A stretch of 64,000 nt of DNA from CAVPTL01 sp963794415 (lineage in GTDB: Bacteria > Actinomycetota > Thermoleophilia > Gaiellales > JAICJC01): contig CAWCDI010000002.1 of NCBI GenBank assembly GCA_963794415.1, forward strand, positions 656,212-720,211. Direction: 5' to 3'. This document shows, in pieces, positions 7,746 to 15,486 of the stretch; the stretch's first letter is position 1; each line of letters starts with the position of its first letter. Under the pieces are notes generated by a model. That model saw only the letters and a program-made list of their open reading frames with translations. It made no database searches and had not been told where the DNA came from. Made by a program: the position numbers and the translations under genes.

Positions 7746-8624
7746 ATGTCGCCGCCCGCCCCCTTCGTCGTCTCGTATCTACGGGTCTCGACGGACGAGC
7801 AAGGAGTGAGTGGGCTCGGTCTCGACGCCCAAGCGCTCGTGATCTCCGCGGAGCTTGATCACCGTGGCTGGCAGCTCGCTGGCAGTTATCAGGACATCGC
7901 GAGCGGCAAGACGACCCATGGCCGGCCCGGATTGCGAGACGCCGTCGATGCCGTGCGCAAGGCGGGCGGCGTTCTCGTCGCAGCAAAGCTCGACCGCATC
8001 AGCCGCGACGTGATCGACTTTGCAACCCTGCTGAGCGCCGCTGACAAACAAGGGTGGTCGGTGCTGGTGTTAGATCTCCAGTTGGACACGACGACCGCTA
8101 CGGGCCGTTTCACGGCCGTCACGATGGCGAATGCGGCTGAGTTCGAGCGACGCGTGATCGGCGAACGAACTAGCGCCGCGCTCGAGGCGAAGCGGGCCGC
8201 AGGGGCAAGGCTCGGACGTCCCAGGAGAACTTCAGACGATCTGCTTCGCCGCGTTCGCGCAGAGCGTGACGGCGGCCAGACTTGGCAGTCCATCGCCGAC
8301 GCGCTGAATGAGGAGGGCTTACCGACTGCGCGTGGTGGCCGTTCGTGGCAGGTCGGCACGGTTCAGGGTATCTATCGGAGCGCAGTCCTCGACGAGCTCG
8401 CCGAGAACCGGCGCCGGCTGGCCGACGATGTCACGACGCTCATCGCTGCGTACCCCGAGCTGGCGACGAGAATCGAGGCGGAGAGCCGACGACTGCTTCA
8501 CGCGATCCGCGCCGCGGAGGTCGGTTACCTGCCGCTCACCCCCGAGCTCCAGGCCGAGCTACAGAAAGATGCACTGCTTCAGCTCGCGCGCGACGAGGCA
8601 GTCAACCCGCCTCCTCCTCTGTGA
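7746..8624 (+). CDS. serine recombinase (resolvase/invertase family)
   Basis: A 292-residue protein. The N-terminal resolvase domain has the catalytic YLRVS(15)TDEQ motif, LDRISRDVIDF and the long E-helix region with ERRVIGERTSAALEAKRAAG, followed by a LGRPR hinge and a helix-turn-helix (GQTWQSIADALNEEGLPTAR). The tail (about 225-292) is helical and not a large zinc-ribbon domain, so this is a medium-sized resolvase or invertase rather than a phiC31-type integrase. It could resolve cointegrates or invert DNA in the element. A -10 six bases upstream suggests a leaderless message. It is coupled to the next small ORF. Confidence 0.9.
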   Translation: MSPPAPFVVSYLRVSTDEQGVSGLGLDAQALVISAELDHRGWQLAGSYQDIASGKTTHGRPGLRDAVDAVRKAGGVLVAAKLDRISRDVIDFATLLSAADKQGWSVLVLDLQLDTTTATGRFTAVTMANAAEFERRVIGERTSAALEAKRAAGARLGRPRRTSDDLLRRVRAERDGGQTWQSIADALNEEGLPTARGGRSWQVGTVQGIYRSAVLDELAENRRRLADDVTTLIAAYPELATRIEAESRRLLHAIRAAEVGYLPLTPELQAELQKDALLQLARDEAVNPPPPL

Positions 8625-8842
8625 CGGAGGACGGCGTCGATCCGTCTAGAGCCCCGAGTACCGCACAGACACGGGGCGCGCCGACGCTGGCCATACCGGG
8701 GTTCGTCAGATCCGCGGATCAACTCCAACGTTGGCAGATCTGCACCGAGCTCGCTTGGAAAATGCTCGGGCCAGACACCACCCCCCTCACCCACCCTTGG
8801 CTCGCTGGGCACCTCTATTCCAGCGACATCCCCACCGACTAG
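8621..8842 (+). CDS. small protein coupled to the recombinase, unknown function
   Basis: GTG 8621 overlaps the recombinase stop (GTGA) and the frame closes at 8842, giving 73 residues. The product includes GFVRSADQLQRWQICTELAW and ends HLYSSDIPTD. No family is recognised. Tight coupling suggests it is made together with the recombinase, perhaps as an accessory factor. It converges with the lipoprotein gene 24 bp away. Confidence 0.45.
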   Translation: MTEDGVDPSRAPSTAQTRGAPTLAIPGFVRSADQLQRWQICTELAWKMLGPDTTPLTHPWLAGHLYSSDIPTD

Positions 8843-8866
8843 GCCAGTGAGGCCGACGATCTCGAT

Positions 8867-9127
8867 CTAGCAGCCGTGCTTTTTCACGTGCAGCGTCACG
8901 TCGTGATCGTTGACCTTGCTCTCTGAGCACACCTGCCAGTCCTGCTCTACCAGCACGCCGAAGAGTCCGTCCTCGGCCTTTACCGAGTAGGCGATGCCGG
9001 CCTTCTTTAGCGTCTGCTCGGCAGCCGGCAAGGCCTGGCCGCGGACGTCGGGGCCCGGAGCCTTCGCATCGGAGCCACAGCCGGCGAGCAGGCACGCGAA
9101 CACGGCGACTATTACTGGAGCCTTCAC
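8867..9127 (-). CDS. small lipoprotein with a PASTA-like domain
   Basis: An 86-residue protein starting at GTG 9127 behind a GGAAGG Shine-Dalgarno. The signal peptide ends in a lipobox (CLLAGC), so the mature protein is attached to the outer face of the membrane. The rest (PDVRGQALPAAEQTLKKAGI and then EQDWQVCSESKVNDHDVTL) has the pattern of one PASTA repeat. Two cysteines may form a disulfide. Function is unknown; such lipoproteins on mobile elements may alter the host surface. Confidence 0.65.
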   Translation of the reverse strand: MKAPVIVAVFACLLAGCGSDAKAPGPDVRGQALPAAEQTLKKAGIAYSVKAEDGLFGVLVEQDWQVCSESKVNDHDVTLHVKKHGC

Positions 9128-9194
9128 GATCCACCTTCCTTGGTGCTAGTCGATGGCTGTAGAGTCTACGGCATCACCGGCCTAGCGTGGAGCG

Positions 9195-9434
9195 ATGCCT
9201 CCGCGCCGCCCTAAAGATGCCCAAGCCGACCACCGCCTCCACGCCTTGGGCGAACAGGTGCGCCGACTGCGAGAGGAGGACGGGCGATCGCAAGAAGCCT
9301 TCGCGCACGACTGCGGGCTCCACCGCACCTACGTCGGTGCGATCGAACGCGGAGAGGTCAACCCAAGCGTCCTCAACATCTACCGCCTGGCAGATACGCT
9401 CGCCGTCAGTGTGCGCGACTTGTTGCTCGAATAG
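9195..9434 (+). CDS. XRE-family helix-turn-helix regulator
   Basis: A 79-residue Cro/CI-type protein: GEQVRRLREEDGRSQEAFAH followed by CGLHRTYVGAIERGEVNPS is a textbook HTH_3 domain, and little else is present. TAGCGT (9183-9188) lies six bases before the ATG, so the mRNA is probably leaderless. It is divergent from the lipoprotein gene. Position between recombination and replication modules suggests it controls the element's replication operon. Confidence 0.85.
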   Translation: MPPRRPKDAQADHRLHALGEQVRRLREEDGRSQEAFAHDCGLHRTYVGAIERGEVNPSVLNIYRLADTLAVSVRDLLLE

Positions 9435-9556
9435 CCCGTGAGCGACCCGGGGCCTTGCGCCCGAGTGTTTTCGGCCGGCACTGGCCCCTCACACCGGTGG
9501 CGCAGTCTACAGCGACCCCGCCGCGATCAAGCGTAAGCTGGTGACTGCGTTTGGGC

Positions 9557-9581
9557 CGGCCGTCTAAACGTTAGACGGCCG
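9557..9581. repeat. perfect inverted repeat, 11-bp arms, 3-nt loop
   Basis: CGGCCGTCTAA (9557-9567) is repeated in inverted form at 9571-9581, separated by ACG. The loop is too small and the arms too long for a typical intrinsic terminator without a T run. An operator for the XRE protein or an origin iteron are alternatives. Confidence 0.6.
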
Positions 9582-9754
9582 CACATCAGACCCTGTCTCC
9601 ACGAATCGTCATCACATGTGTCCAGCGCACGCGGGGGAGACGGGCGCGACTCTGTCCGTGCAACCTTTGGGTTGCATGTCCGCGATGTGCCGCGGTACGG
9701 TGCGCGAAGGCCTGCGGTAGTCGATGCCCGGGCCGCCTTGAGTGCGATGTCGTT

Positions 9755-9795
9755 CGCCTCGCTGGCCTCCTGACCCAGCGAGGCGTTCGCTTTTT
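9755..9795 (+). terminator. intrinsic terminator-like hairpin
   Basis: CGCCTCGCTGG (9755-9765) pairs with CCAGCGAGGCG (9775-9785) across a 9-nt loop, and five T residues follow at 9791-9795. This would end transcription coming from the XRE side, or attenuate the downstream replication operon. Confidence 0.6.
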
Positions 9796-9817
9796 CGCGG
9801 GGACTTGACTTTTCCGG

Positions 9818-10168
9818 GTGAGGGGACAAAACTCCCAAGGTGAGGCCAGCCCTCAATCAGGCACTCAGGAAGGATCCACCATCGACGCGGCGCAGAAAGC
9901 ACGAGCGCAAAAGTGGGTGAACCAGCGGTCTCGCGCGTTGCTGGACCTGTCGCACAGCACGATGGTGATCTATGACCGGCGAGAGCGGCGCTCGAAACGC
10001 CAGAGCCGGGGAAGTGCAAACCTCCGGGGTGCCTGTCGCCTTCTTCGGGCCCGCTCGCGTGAGCGCCGCCCAACCCGCCGCGCAGTGGCGCGAGGCGCGA
10101 GGCGCGCAAGCCCCGACCCAGAACCAGAGCCCGGTAGCGCCGGGCTGACGAGTGAAGACGTGTCGTGA
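9818..10168 (+). CDS. basic protein of unknown function, coupled to prim-pol
   Basis: The frame ends at TGA 10166-10168, which overlaps the prim-pol GTG (GTGA), and the following genes are joined the same way. It encodes up to 116 residues with a helical part (QKWVNQRSRALLDLSHSTMV) and a very basic Arg-rich tail that might bind DNA. The exact start is uncertain. A competing frame (ATG 9972 to TGA 10148, 58 residues) covers the second half and has similar codon character, so only the coupling favours this one. Confidence 0.4.
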   Translation: MRGQNSQGEASPQSGTQEGSTIDAAQKARAQKWVNQRSRALLDLSHSTMVIYDRRERRSKRQSRGSANLRGACRLLRARSRERRPTRRAVARGARRASPDPEPEPGSAGLTSEDVS

Positions 10169-10989
10169 GCGAGACCGACCCGCTCACTGCCGCCGTGATC
10201 CGCTGTGCGGTGCGTCACGGCTGGGTTGTCGTCGCGCTGAGGGGTAAGAATCCCGGCATCTGGGGCAGGGGCGTCGATTGGAGGCTTTACGCGACCTCCG
10301 ACCCCGACCAGATTCGGGCGATAGCCGCTGAGAAGAATCCGACCGGCTGGGGACTACCGCTGGCGGAAAACGGCATCCTCGCCGTTGACCTGGATCGGCA
10401 CGATATCGATGAGGAGGAGTTCCAGCGGTCCAAGCGCGGCGTCGAGCAGTTGGGCATCCGTTTCGATCAGGGATTGGTCGCGAGGTCGGGTCGAGACGGG
10501 CTCGTGGCTTTCTACCGTCGCCCGGCCAGTTGGCGCGCGACGAACATTCGCGTGCGGGGTGTCGAGTTGCGTGGGAACGGCCAGCAGGTGCTCCCGCCGT
10601 CGCGCCACCCTAATGGCCGTCGATACGAGTGGCTTCACGAGGTGGCCGCGATCCCCGAGCTGCCTCCCGACCTACTTGCCTACGCACCACCGTCCGAGAA
10701 GCCGCGCGTGGTGCGGCCCCCGATACCACCGGGGGAAGCCACTGACATTGGTTTGTGGCGGATGGCGGGGCTGCTACGCAGCCTCGAACGCGCCCCGCTC
10801 TGGCACAACGGCCTGTACGTGACGGCGCGCTCTGCAGGTGCGCTTGTCGACACCGGGATGATCAGTCGCGATCTGGCTGCTGCTGCGCTGCGCACGCAGG
10901 CTGATGCGATGGGCTTGACCGCTGTTAAGGGCGAGCGCTCGGTTGAACGCACGATTGCAGACGGCATGAAAAAAGGCGGGGTTCTGTGA
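10165..10989 (+). CDS. bifunctional primase-polymerase (prim-pol) domain protein
   Basis: A 274-residue protein. The prim-pol fold is visible in GWVVVALRGKNPGIWGRGVD, the metal-binding acidic pair AVDLDRHD (Asp75, Asp77) and the GNGQQVLPPSRHPNGRRYEW segment typical of plasmid and phage prim-pols. It makes primers for replication of the element. GTG 10165 overlaps the upstream ORF, and its stop overlaps the helicase start (GTGA). Primase and helicase are encoded as separate coupled proteins rather than one fusion. Confidence 0.85.
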   Translation: MSETDPLTAAVIRCAVRHGWVVVALRGKNPGIWGRGVDWRLYATSDPDQIRAIAAEKNPTGWGLPLAENGILAVDLDRHDIDEEEFQRSKRGVEQLGIRFDQGLVARSGRDGLVAFYRRPASWRATNIRVRGVELRGNGQQVLPPSRHPNGRRYEWLHEVAAIPELPPDLLAYAPPSEKPRVVRPPIPPGEATDIGLWRMAGLLRSLERAPLWHNGLYVTARSAGALVDTGMISRDLAAAALRTQADAMGLTAVKGERSVERTIADGMKKGGVL

Positions 10990-12434
10990 GCGATGGTCTG
11001 GACGTCCTGAGAGCTGCGAAGCTCACCTCGGTACGGCTGAGCGATGACGATGCGGCGAACCGATTCATCAAGCTCCATGGTGAGCGCGTTCGTTACGTCG
11101 CCGAGTGGAAGCTGTGGCTCGTGTGGGATGGTCGCCGATGGCAGCGAGATCTGGGGGCCGTGAGGGTGACGCAGCTCGCCCGACGGGTCGCCAAAGAAGT
11201 CGCTGTCGAAGCGATCGACCTAGACGCCGACTCTGCGAAGAAGATGAGCGCGTGGGCACGCAGGCTCGCTGGGGCAAATGGCATCCGCTCGATGCTCGAG
11301 GTGGCGCGCGGTGAGGCGGGCATTCTGGTCACGCCCACCATGCTTGACTCAGACATGTCGGTGTTGAACTGCTGGAACGGCATCGTTGACCTCAAGACCG
11401 GAGAGCTCAAGCCCCACGATCCGAAACAGTTGTGCACCAAGATCACCAGAGTGGAATACGACCCAAGCGCCACGGCGCCGGCGTTCTTGGAACTGGTCGA
11501 GCTCGTGCTCGGCACCGATCCTGACGTGTTCCGCTTCTTTCGTGCCCTCCTCGGCCTTGCTGTCAGTGGCAATCCAGGAGAACGGGTGGTGCCGCTCTTG
11601 TACGGCACCGGCCGAAACGGGAAAAGCATGCTCCTTTGGGTGCTCCTGAAAGCGCTCGGGGACTACGGAAGCTCAGCTGATGGCGAGGCGCTGCTTCTTG
11701 CACAGCCGGGCAACCGTGGCGGCCCCAACGAGGAACTCGCCGACCTGATGGGGCGCCGGCTGGTTGTCGTCTCAGATTTGCCCCAGGGCCAGATCAACGC
11801 CAGCAGGATTAAGCAGTTAAGTGGCGGAGACGCCATCCGCGCTCACCGGAAATACGAGCACGTGTCTGAGTTCCCGCCGACACACACAATTCTAATCGCG
11901 GCGAACGACCGGCCATCAGTGCCCGAACACAGCACTGCAGTGTGGGATCGTTTGAAACTCCTTCCGTGCGACACGGAAATCGAGCATCCTCGACCGCGAG
12001 CTGAGGTCAAAGCTGAACTAGCCGCGCAGTTGCCGGGCGTGCTTGCGTGGCTAGTGCGGGCCGCGGTCGACTATCTGAGAGATGGCCTCGGAGAGGAGCC
12101 GGACGTGGTCAAGGCGAGGACGGCGGTTTGGCGCCGGGACGACGATACGTTTGGACAGTGGCTCGAAGACTGCACGGTCGACGACCCCGAGGCCGTCACG
12201 CCGTCGAGTTGGCTCTACGACGATTACAAGCGGTGGTGCGGGGAAAACCGAATCAGCGATCGAGATCAGCTCAGCGTTCAAAGGTTCGCGCGAGCAATGG
12301 ACGACCGTAAGAAGTACGACACAACCAAGCTGGGCCGGGGGAGGCGGGGTCGAAAAGGCCTGAGACTACAAGAGGCGGGTGGCGGGCTTAAGGGCGAATC
12401 TCACAACTCGTCAGGGAAGAAGGGGTTTTCATGA
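10986..12434 (+). CDS. phage/plasmid SF3 (D5/P4-like) replicative helicase
   Basis: A 482-residue protein. The N-terminal half contains the region that precedes the motor in D5-type helicases (FIKLHGERVRYVAEWKLWLV, then LNCWNGIVDLKTGELKPHD). The ATPase has Walker A at about residues 205-215 (LLYGTGRNGKSMLLW) and a Walker-B-like RRLVVVSDLPQGQ, then the sensor region THTILIAANDRP. The C-terminal part resembles a winged-helix DNA-binding domain. It unwinds the origin together with the prim-pol. It is coupled to neighbours on both sides (GTGA and ATGA). Confidence 0.9.
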   Translation: MSDGLDVLRAAKLTSVRLSDDDAANRFIKLHGERVRYVAEWKLWLVWDGRRWQRDLGAVRVTQLARRVAKEVAVEAIDLDADSAKKMSAWARRLAGANGIRSMLEVARGEAGILVTPTMLDSDMSVLNCWNGIVDLKTGELKPHDPKQLCTKITRVEYDPSATAPAFLELVELVLGTDPDVFRFFRALLGLAVSGNPGERVVPLLYGTGRNGKSMLLWVLLKALGDYGSSADGEALLLAQPGNRGGPNEELADLMGRRLVVVSDLPQGQINASRIKQLSGGDAIRAHRKYEHVSEFPPTHTILIAANDRPSVPEHSTAVWDRLKLLPCDTEIEHPRPRAEVKAELAAQLPGVLAWLVRAAVDYLRDGLGEEPDVVKARTAVWRRDDDTFGQWLEDCTVDDPEAVTPSSWLYDDYKRWCGENRISDRDQLSVQRFARAMDDRKKYDTTKLGRGRRGRKGLRLQEAGGGLKGESHNSSGKKGFS

Positions 12435-12769
12435 AAGAACCTGGAAACGGGCGAACTCCCGCCACCCGCCTCCCTGATTCGACGCAAGCACGTGTGGGTC
12501 AAGCGTTGGTCGCGCTCCGCGCTGCAGCCTTGATGCAGACTGTTATTGACGATTACGCTCGAATCGCTGGCCTGAGGGATCGGGCGTCAAGGAGCGGTAC
12601 GGTGCGGCGGCGCAGCCATTGTCGCATCGTTTGGCACACGCGGCCAGAGTTATCACTCGAGCGCGATGGGGGAATCGTCCTGTTGCGCCTCCGGAGAGTG
12701 ACGGGTTCATCGAGCGGACGTCAACGCGTGCGATTTCTCGGTGGTGCGTTGGGGTGCCTCGAGCGGTGA
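12431..12769 (+). CDS. small protein of the replication operon, unknown function
   Basis: ATG 12431 overlaps the helicase stop and the TGA at 12767 overlaps the excisionase start. The 112-residue product has a helical segment (ALVALRAAALMQTVIDDYAR) and a basic C-terminal half. No family is recognised. The double overlap is the main reason for accepting it. Confidence 0.5.
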   Translation: MKEPGNGRTPATRLPDSTQARVGQALVALRAAALMQTVIDDYARIAGLRDRASRSGTVRRRSHCRIVWHTRPELSLERDGGIVLLRLRRVTGSSSGRQRVRFLGGALGCLER

Positions 12770-12969
12770 GCTGCAAGTGGCTGACAGTCGCCGAGGTCGC
12801 CGAGGAGCTAGGGGTGTCGATGCGTACCGTGCATCGCTGGGTCGCGTCAGGGGATGTGCCGGCAGTTCGTCTACCTGGAGGTCACCTTCGTATCGCTGAG
12901 AACTCTCTTTCCCAGCGAATCGCCTCCTGGGCCGTTGCGCCCCCCACGATCGACGACGGAAGCGAGTAA
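12766..12969 (+). CDS. excisionase (Xis-like helix-turn-helix protein)
   Basis: A 67-residue protein starting at GTG 12766. WLTVAEVAEELGVSMRTVHR followed by WVASGDVPAVRLPGGHLRI is the excisionase/MerR-like HTH_17 domain, and the protein lies directly upstream of the integrase. A longer frame start at 12619 is rejected because it would run through the coupled ORF. It should bind the attachment sites and bias recombination towards excision. Confidence 0.85.
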   Translation: MSCKWLTVAEVAEELGVSMRTVHRWVASGDVPAVRLPGGHLRIAENSLSQRIASWAVAPPTIDDGSE

Positions 12970-13008
12970 GCTCGCACACACGATCGCATACGTCCACAGG
13001 AGGAGCTG

Positions 13009-14055
13009 ATGCAGACTGGTAGCGTGACGAGACATGGCCGTGGATGGCGCGGCCGGTGGTACGAAGGGGGGCGCTATCGGGCTACCTCGACGGTCCGCAC
13101 CAAGGGTGAGGCCCGTCGGATGCTCCACCAGGAACTTGACCGACTGGAGCAGGGTGACCGTTACGTGCCGCGAATCACGTTGCGCGAGCTCGCGGATCGC
13201 TTCCTGAGCCAGTACACGGCTGCCCCTGGCACGGTCAAAGACGCACGCGTGCGACTTGTGCGGCCGCTTGCCGCGCTCGGGGACGCTCAGGCCTCCGACG
13301 TGACCACGGAGTCGATTCAAAGGATGCTCGTGAGCGTTCCGGTTGGCAAAGCCTTCAAGCGGGACATGTTGCGGACACTGCGTGCCGTGTACCGGTTCGG
13401 CAACGAGGCGGGGCTGGTAAGCGTCGATCCGACAAAGGGCGCCAGAGCGCCCCGCCCAGTCCGCGGTGAAAAGATCTTGCCATTTACCGTGGACGAACTC
13501 GATCGGGTCGCGGTCGAATGTGGACGGTGGGGGCCTCTAGTGCTGTTCATGGCTGACTCCGGGGCTCGGCCGGCCGAGGCCGTCGCTGTCGAATGGCGGC
13601 ACGTCAATCTGGCCGCCGGCACCGTCGAACTACCTGGCGCTAAGACCGAGCTCGCCTGGCGGTCGGTCCACCTCACGTCGCGCGGCGTAGCCGCGATCGA
13701 GGCTTCCCCGCGCGCTCTCGCCACCCGCCGGGTTTTCAACATCGACGGTCGGTCGATCAGTTGGGTGTATTTCTGGCGCGAAGTGTGGAAGCCGGCGCTG
13801 GCCGCTGCGGGTCTCGAGTATCGAGCCCCGTACAACCTACGACACACCTACGCTTGGCACTCGCTTACGGCGGGTGTACCGATCGCCGTGGTGGCTAACC
13901 AGATGGGCCACGCTGACGTGTCGAGAACGTTTCAGGTGTATGGAGGGTGGGCCCTCGAGCGGGGTGAAAACGCGGCCGCGATTCGAGAAACGTGGGCGAC
14001 AAACACCCAATGTACACCCACGATGGGGCTTGGCCCGCTCTCCAAGCCGCAGTAG
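13009..14055 (+). CDS. int: tyrosine recombinase/integrase
   Basis: A 348-residue integrase with a strong Shine-Dalgarno (AGGAGGAG, 12998-13005). The N-terminal arm-binding part (residues 1-60, RGWRGRWYEGGRYRATSTVR) is followed by a SAM-like core-binding domain and the catalytic domain. Catalytic Arg187 (DSGARPAE), Arg278-His279 (YNLRHTYA), a MGHADVSRT segment and nucleophile Tyr311 (TFQVYGGW) are present. The usual first His of the HxLR box is Asn276. It integrates and excises the element. Its stop is 21 bp before the chromosomal flavin oxidoreductase, placing the attachment site there. Confidence 0.93.
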   Translation: MQTGSVTRHGRGWRGRWYEGGRYRATSTVRTKGEARRMLHQELDRLEQGDRYVPRITLRELADRFLSQYTAAPGTVKDARVRLVRPLAALGDAQASDVTTESIQRMLVSVPVGKAFKRDMLRTLRAVYRFGNEAGLVSVDPTKGARAPRPVRGEKILPFTVDELDRVAVECGRWGPLVLFMADSGARPAEAVAVEWRHVNLAAGTVELPGAKTELAWRSVHLTSRGVAAIEASPRALATRRVFNIDGRSISWVYFWREVWKPALAAAGLEYRAPYNLRHTYAWHSLTAGVPIAVVANQMGHADVSRTFQVYGGWALERGENAAAIRETWATNTQCTPTMGLGPLSKPQ

Positions 14056-14076
14056 GACTCCCCGCGTCGGCTTTCG

Positions 14077-15087
14077 ATGGAGTCCCTTCCGCGAATCCTG
14101 GCCGCTCCGTTGGCCGGCGGGGCGAGCAATCCCGGGCTGGTGATCGCCGCAGCGCAGGCAGGGCGCCTCGGGTTCCTCGCCGGCGGATACCAGACGCCTG
14201 AGGCCCTCGGGGCTCAGATGGCAACCGTGCGTCGCGCCGGCGTCCCGTTTGGCGTGAACCTCTTCGTGCCGAACCCGCTCCCTGTCGATCCTTCGGAGTT
14301 TCGCCGCTACGCCCGCGCCCTCCAGCCCGAGGCCGATCCGTACGGGCTCACGCTGGATGGGGACGATCCGATCGAGGACGACGACGGCTGGCACGACAAG
14401 CTGGACATCCTCGCCGCGCACCCGCCGGATGTCATCAGCCTGACCTTCGGGATCCCGGATCGCGCAGCGATGTCAGCGCTGCTGGCCACCGGCGCCATCA
14501 TCGTCCAGAGCGTGACCTCGGCAGAAGAGGCCGCGGCCGCGGAGGATGCAGGGGCCGACGTCGTCGCGGTGCAGGCCTCGGTTGCCGGAGGCCACTCCGC
14601 CACGCTCACTCCCCGCGAGCCCCCGGCGGCCATCCCGCTGGTCGATCTCGTCGCGCAGGTTGGTCGTGTCACCTCGATGCCCATCGTCGCCGCCGGCGGC
14701 ATCTCGACGCCGGGCGACGTCTCGGCGGTGATCGCCGCCGGCGCCGACGCGGCCATGGCAGGAACCGCTCTGCTGCTGGCCGACGAGGCGGGCACATCTG
14801 CCGCTCACCGCGCCGCGCTGGCCGATCCCGCCCGCACCGAGACCGTGATCACCAAGGCATTCACCGGCCGCCCGGCCCGTGGCCTGCGAACCACGTTCAT
14901 CGATCGCCACGAGAGCGAAGCGCCGTTTGGCTACCCGGCAATTCACCACCTCACCTCGCCCCTGCGCAAGGCCGCCGCTGCTGCCGGCGATGCCGACCGC
15001 GTGCACCTCTGGGCCGGCACGGGCTACCGCGCCGCCCGGCCGGGCCCCGCGGCGGACATCCTCTCGGCCCTCGGCGACGGCGCATAG
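14077..15087 (+). CDS. nitronate monooxygenase-like NAD(P)H:flavin oxidoreductase
   Basis: A 336-residue FMN-dependent TIM-barrel protein of the 2-nitropropane-dioxygenase/NMO family. The N-terminal LAAPLAGGASNPGLVIAA, the ASVAGGHSATLT loop with the active-site His, and VAAGGISTPGDVSAVIAAGA phosphate-binding segment are characteristic. It begins right after the integrase, with an inverted repeat (GGACTCC 14055-14061, GGAGTCC 14079-14085) overlapping its start codon. Unlike its neighbours it has no -10 hexamer close to the start, consistent with an insertion that displaced its promoter. Substrate unknown. Confidence 0.85.
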   Translation: MESLPRILAAPLAGGASNPGLVIAAAQAGRLGFLAGGYQTPEALGAQMATVRRAGVPFGVNLFVPNPLPVDPSEFRRYARALQPEADPYGLTLDGDDPIEDDDGWHDKLDILAAHPPDVISLTFGIPDRAAMSALLATGAIIVQSVTSAEEAAAAEDAGADVVAVQASVAGGHSATLTPREPPAAIPLVDLVAQVGRVTSMPIVAAGGISTPGDVSAVIAAGADAAMAGTALLLADEAGTSAAHRAALADPARTETVITKAFTGRPARGLRTTFIDRHESEAPFGYPAIHHLTSPLRKAAAAAGDADRVHLWAGTGYRAARPGPAADILSALGDGA

Positions 15088-15099
15088 GCTGCCGGCCGG

Positions 15100-15456
15100 A
15101 TGTCCGACTACACGATCAAGCACCTCGACGACATGGATGAGCACCACGACGACGGCTTCAAGATGATCCGCCGCGAGCTGGGCATCACAGCCTTCGGCAT
15201 CAACATGACCACCTCGCCGCCGAACCATGACGACTACCCCGAGCACGACCACCTCGACGACGGCCAGGAGGAGGTCTACATCGTGCTCGAGGGCGACGGC
15301 ACCGTCACCATCGACGGCGAGCCGCACGCCGTGCGCAAGGGCCACGTGATCCGCGTCGGCCCCGGATCCCGGCGCAAGCTCTCGGCGGGGCCCGGCGGGA
15401 TGCAGGTGCTGACCATCGGCGGCGTCCCGCCCGAGGGCTTCACCCCGAACTGGTGA
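15100..15456 (+). CDS. cupin-domain protein
   Basis: A 118-residue single-domain cupin. The metal-binding motifs are visible: EHDHLDDGQEEVYIVLEGDG (motif 1) and GHVIRVGPGSRRKL (motif 2). TAGGCT (15085-15090) lies nine bases before the ATG and suggests its own near-leaderless transcript in addition to read-through from the oxidoreductase. The N-terminus is unusually rich in His and Asp. Function unknown; small cupins of this kind are often metal-binding or sugar-modifying enzymes. Confidence 0.8.
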   Translation: MSDYTIKHLDDMDEHHDDGFKMIRRELGITAFGINMTTSPPNHDDYPEHDHLDDGQEEVYIVLEGDGTVTIDGEPHAVRKGHVIRVGPGSRRKLSAGPGGMQVLTIGGVPPEGFTPNW

Positions 15457-15486
15457 GGAGGCCGGGCAGATCGGTCGCTGCGAAGC

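Larger units (their letters stand above)
9435..9817. other. 383-bp gap before the replication operon
   Basis: No convincing gene. The gap holds a perfect 11-bp-arm inverted repeat (9557-9581) and a hairpin followed by a T run (9755-9795), both listed separately. It could contain the replication origin or a regulatory region for the prim-pol operon, since it lies directly upstream and is the only non-coding stretch of this size in the element. Confidence 0.4.
7695..14055 (+). mobile_element. integrative replicating element (recombinase, replication operon, Xis, Int)
   Basis: A contiguous block carries a serine recombinase, a prim-pol, an SF3 helicase, an excisionase and a tyrosine integrase, separated by small ORFs, and has lower G+C than the chromosome after 14.07 kb. 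There is no capsid, terminase, relaxase or FtsK-like transfer gene. The right end is close to the integrase stop. The left end is uncertain: the ars cluster and methyltransferase could belong to the same island. I could not find matching att direct repeats by eye. Confidence 0.7.

Noticed and set aside
9972..10148. 58-residue alternative ORF within the 9818-10168 region
   Set aside because: Codon character is acceptable, but the 9818 frame is chosen because it overlaps the prim-pol start like the other operon genes. Could still be the real one.
14055..14085. tRNA gene as the integration site
   Set aside because: No cloverleaf or tRNA 3' end can be folded here; the element lies next to a protein-coding gene instead.
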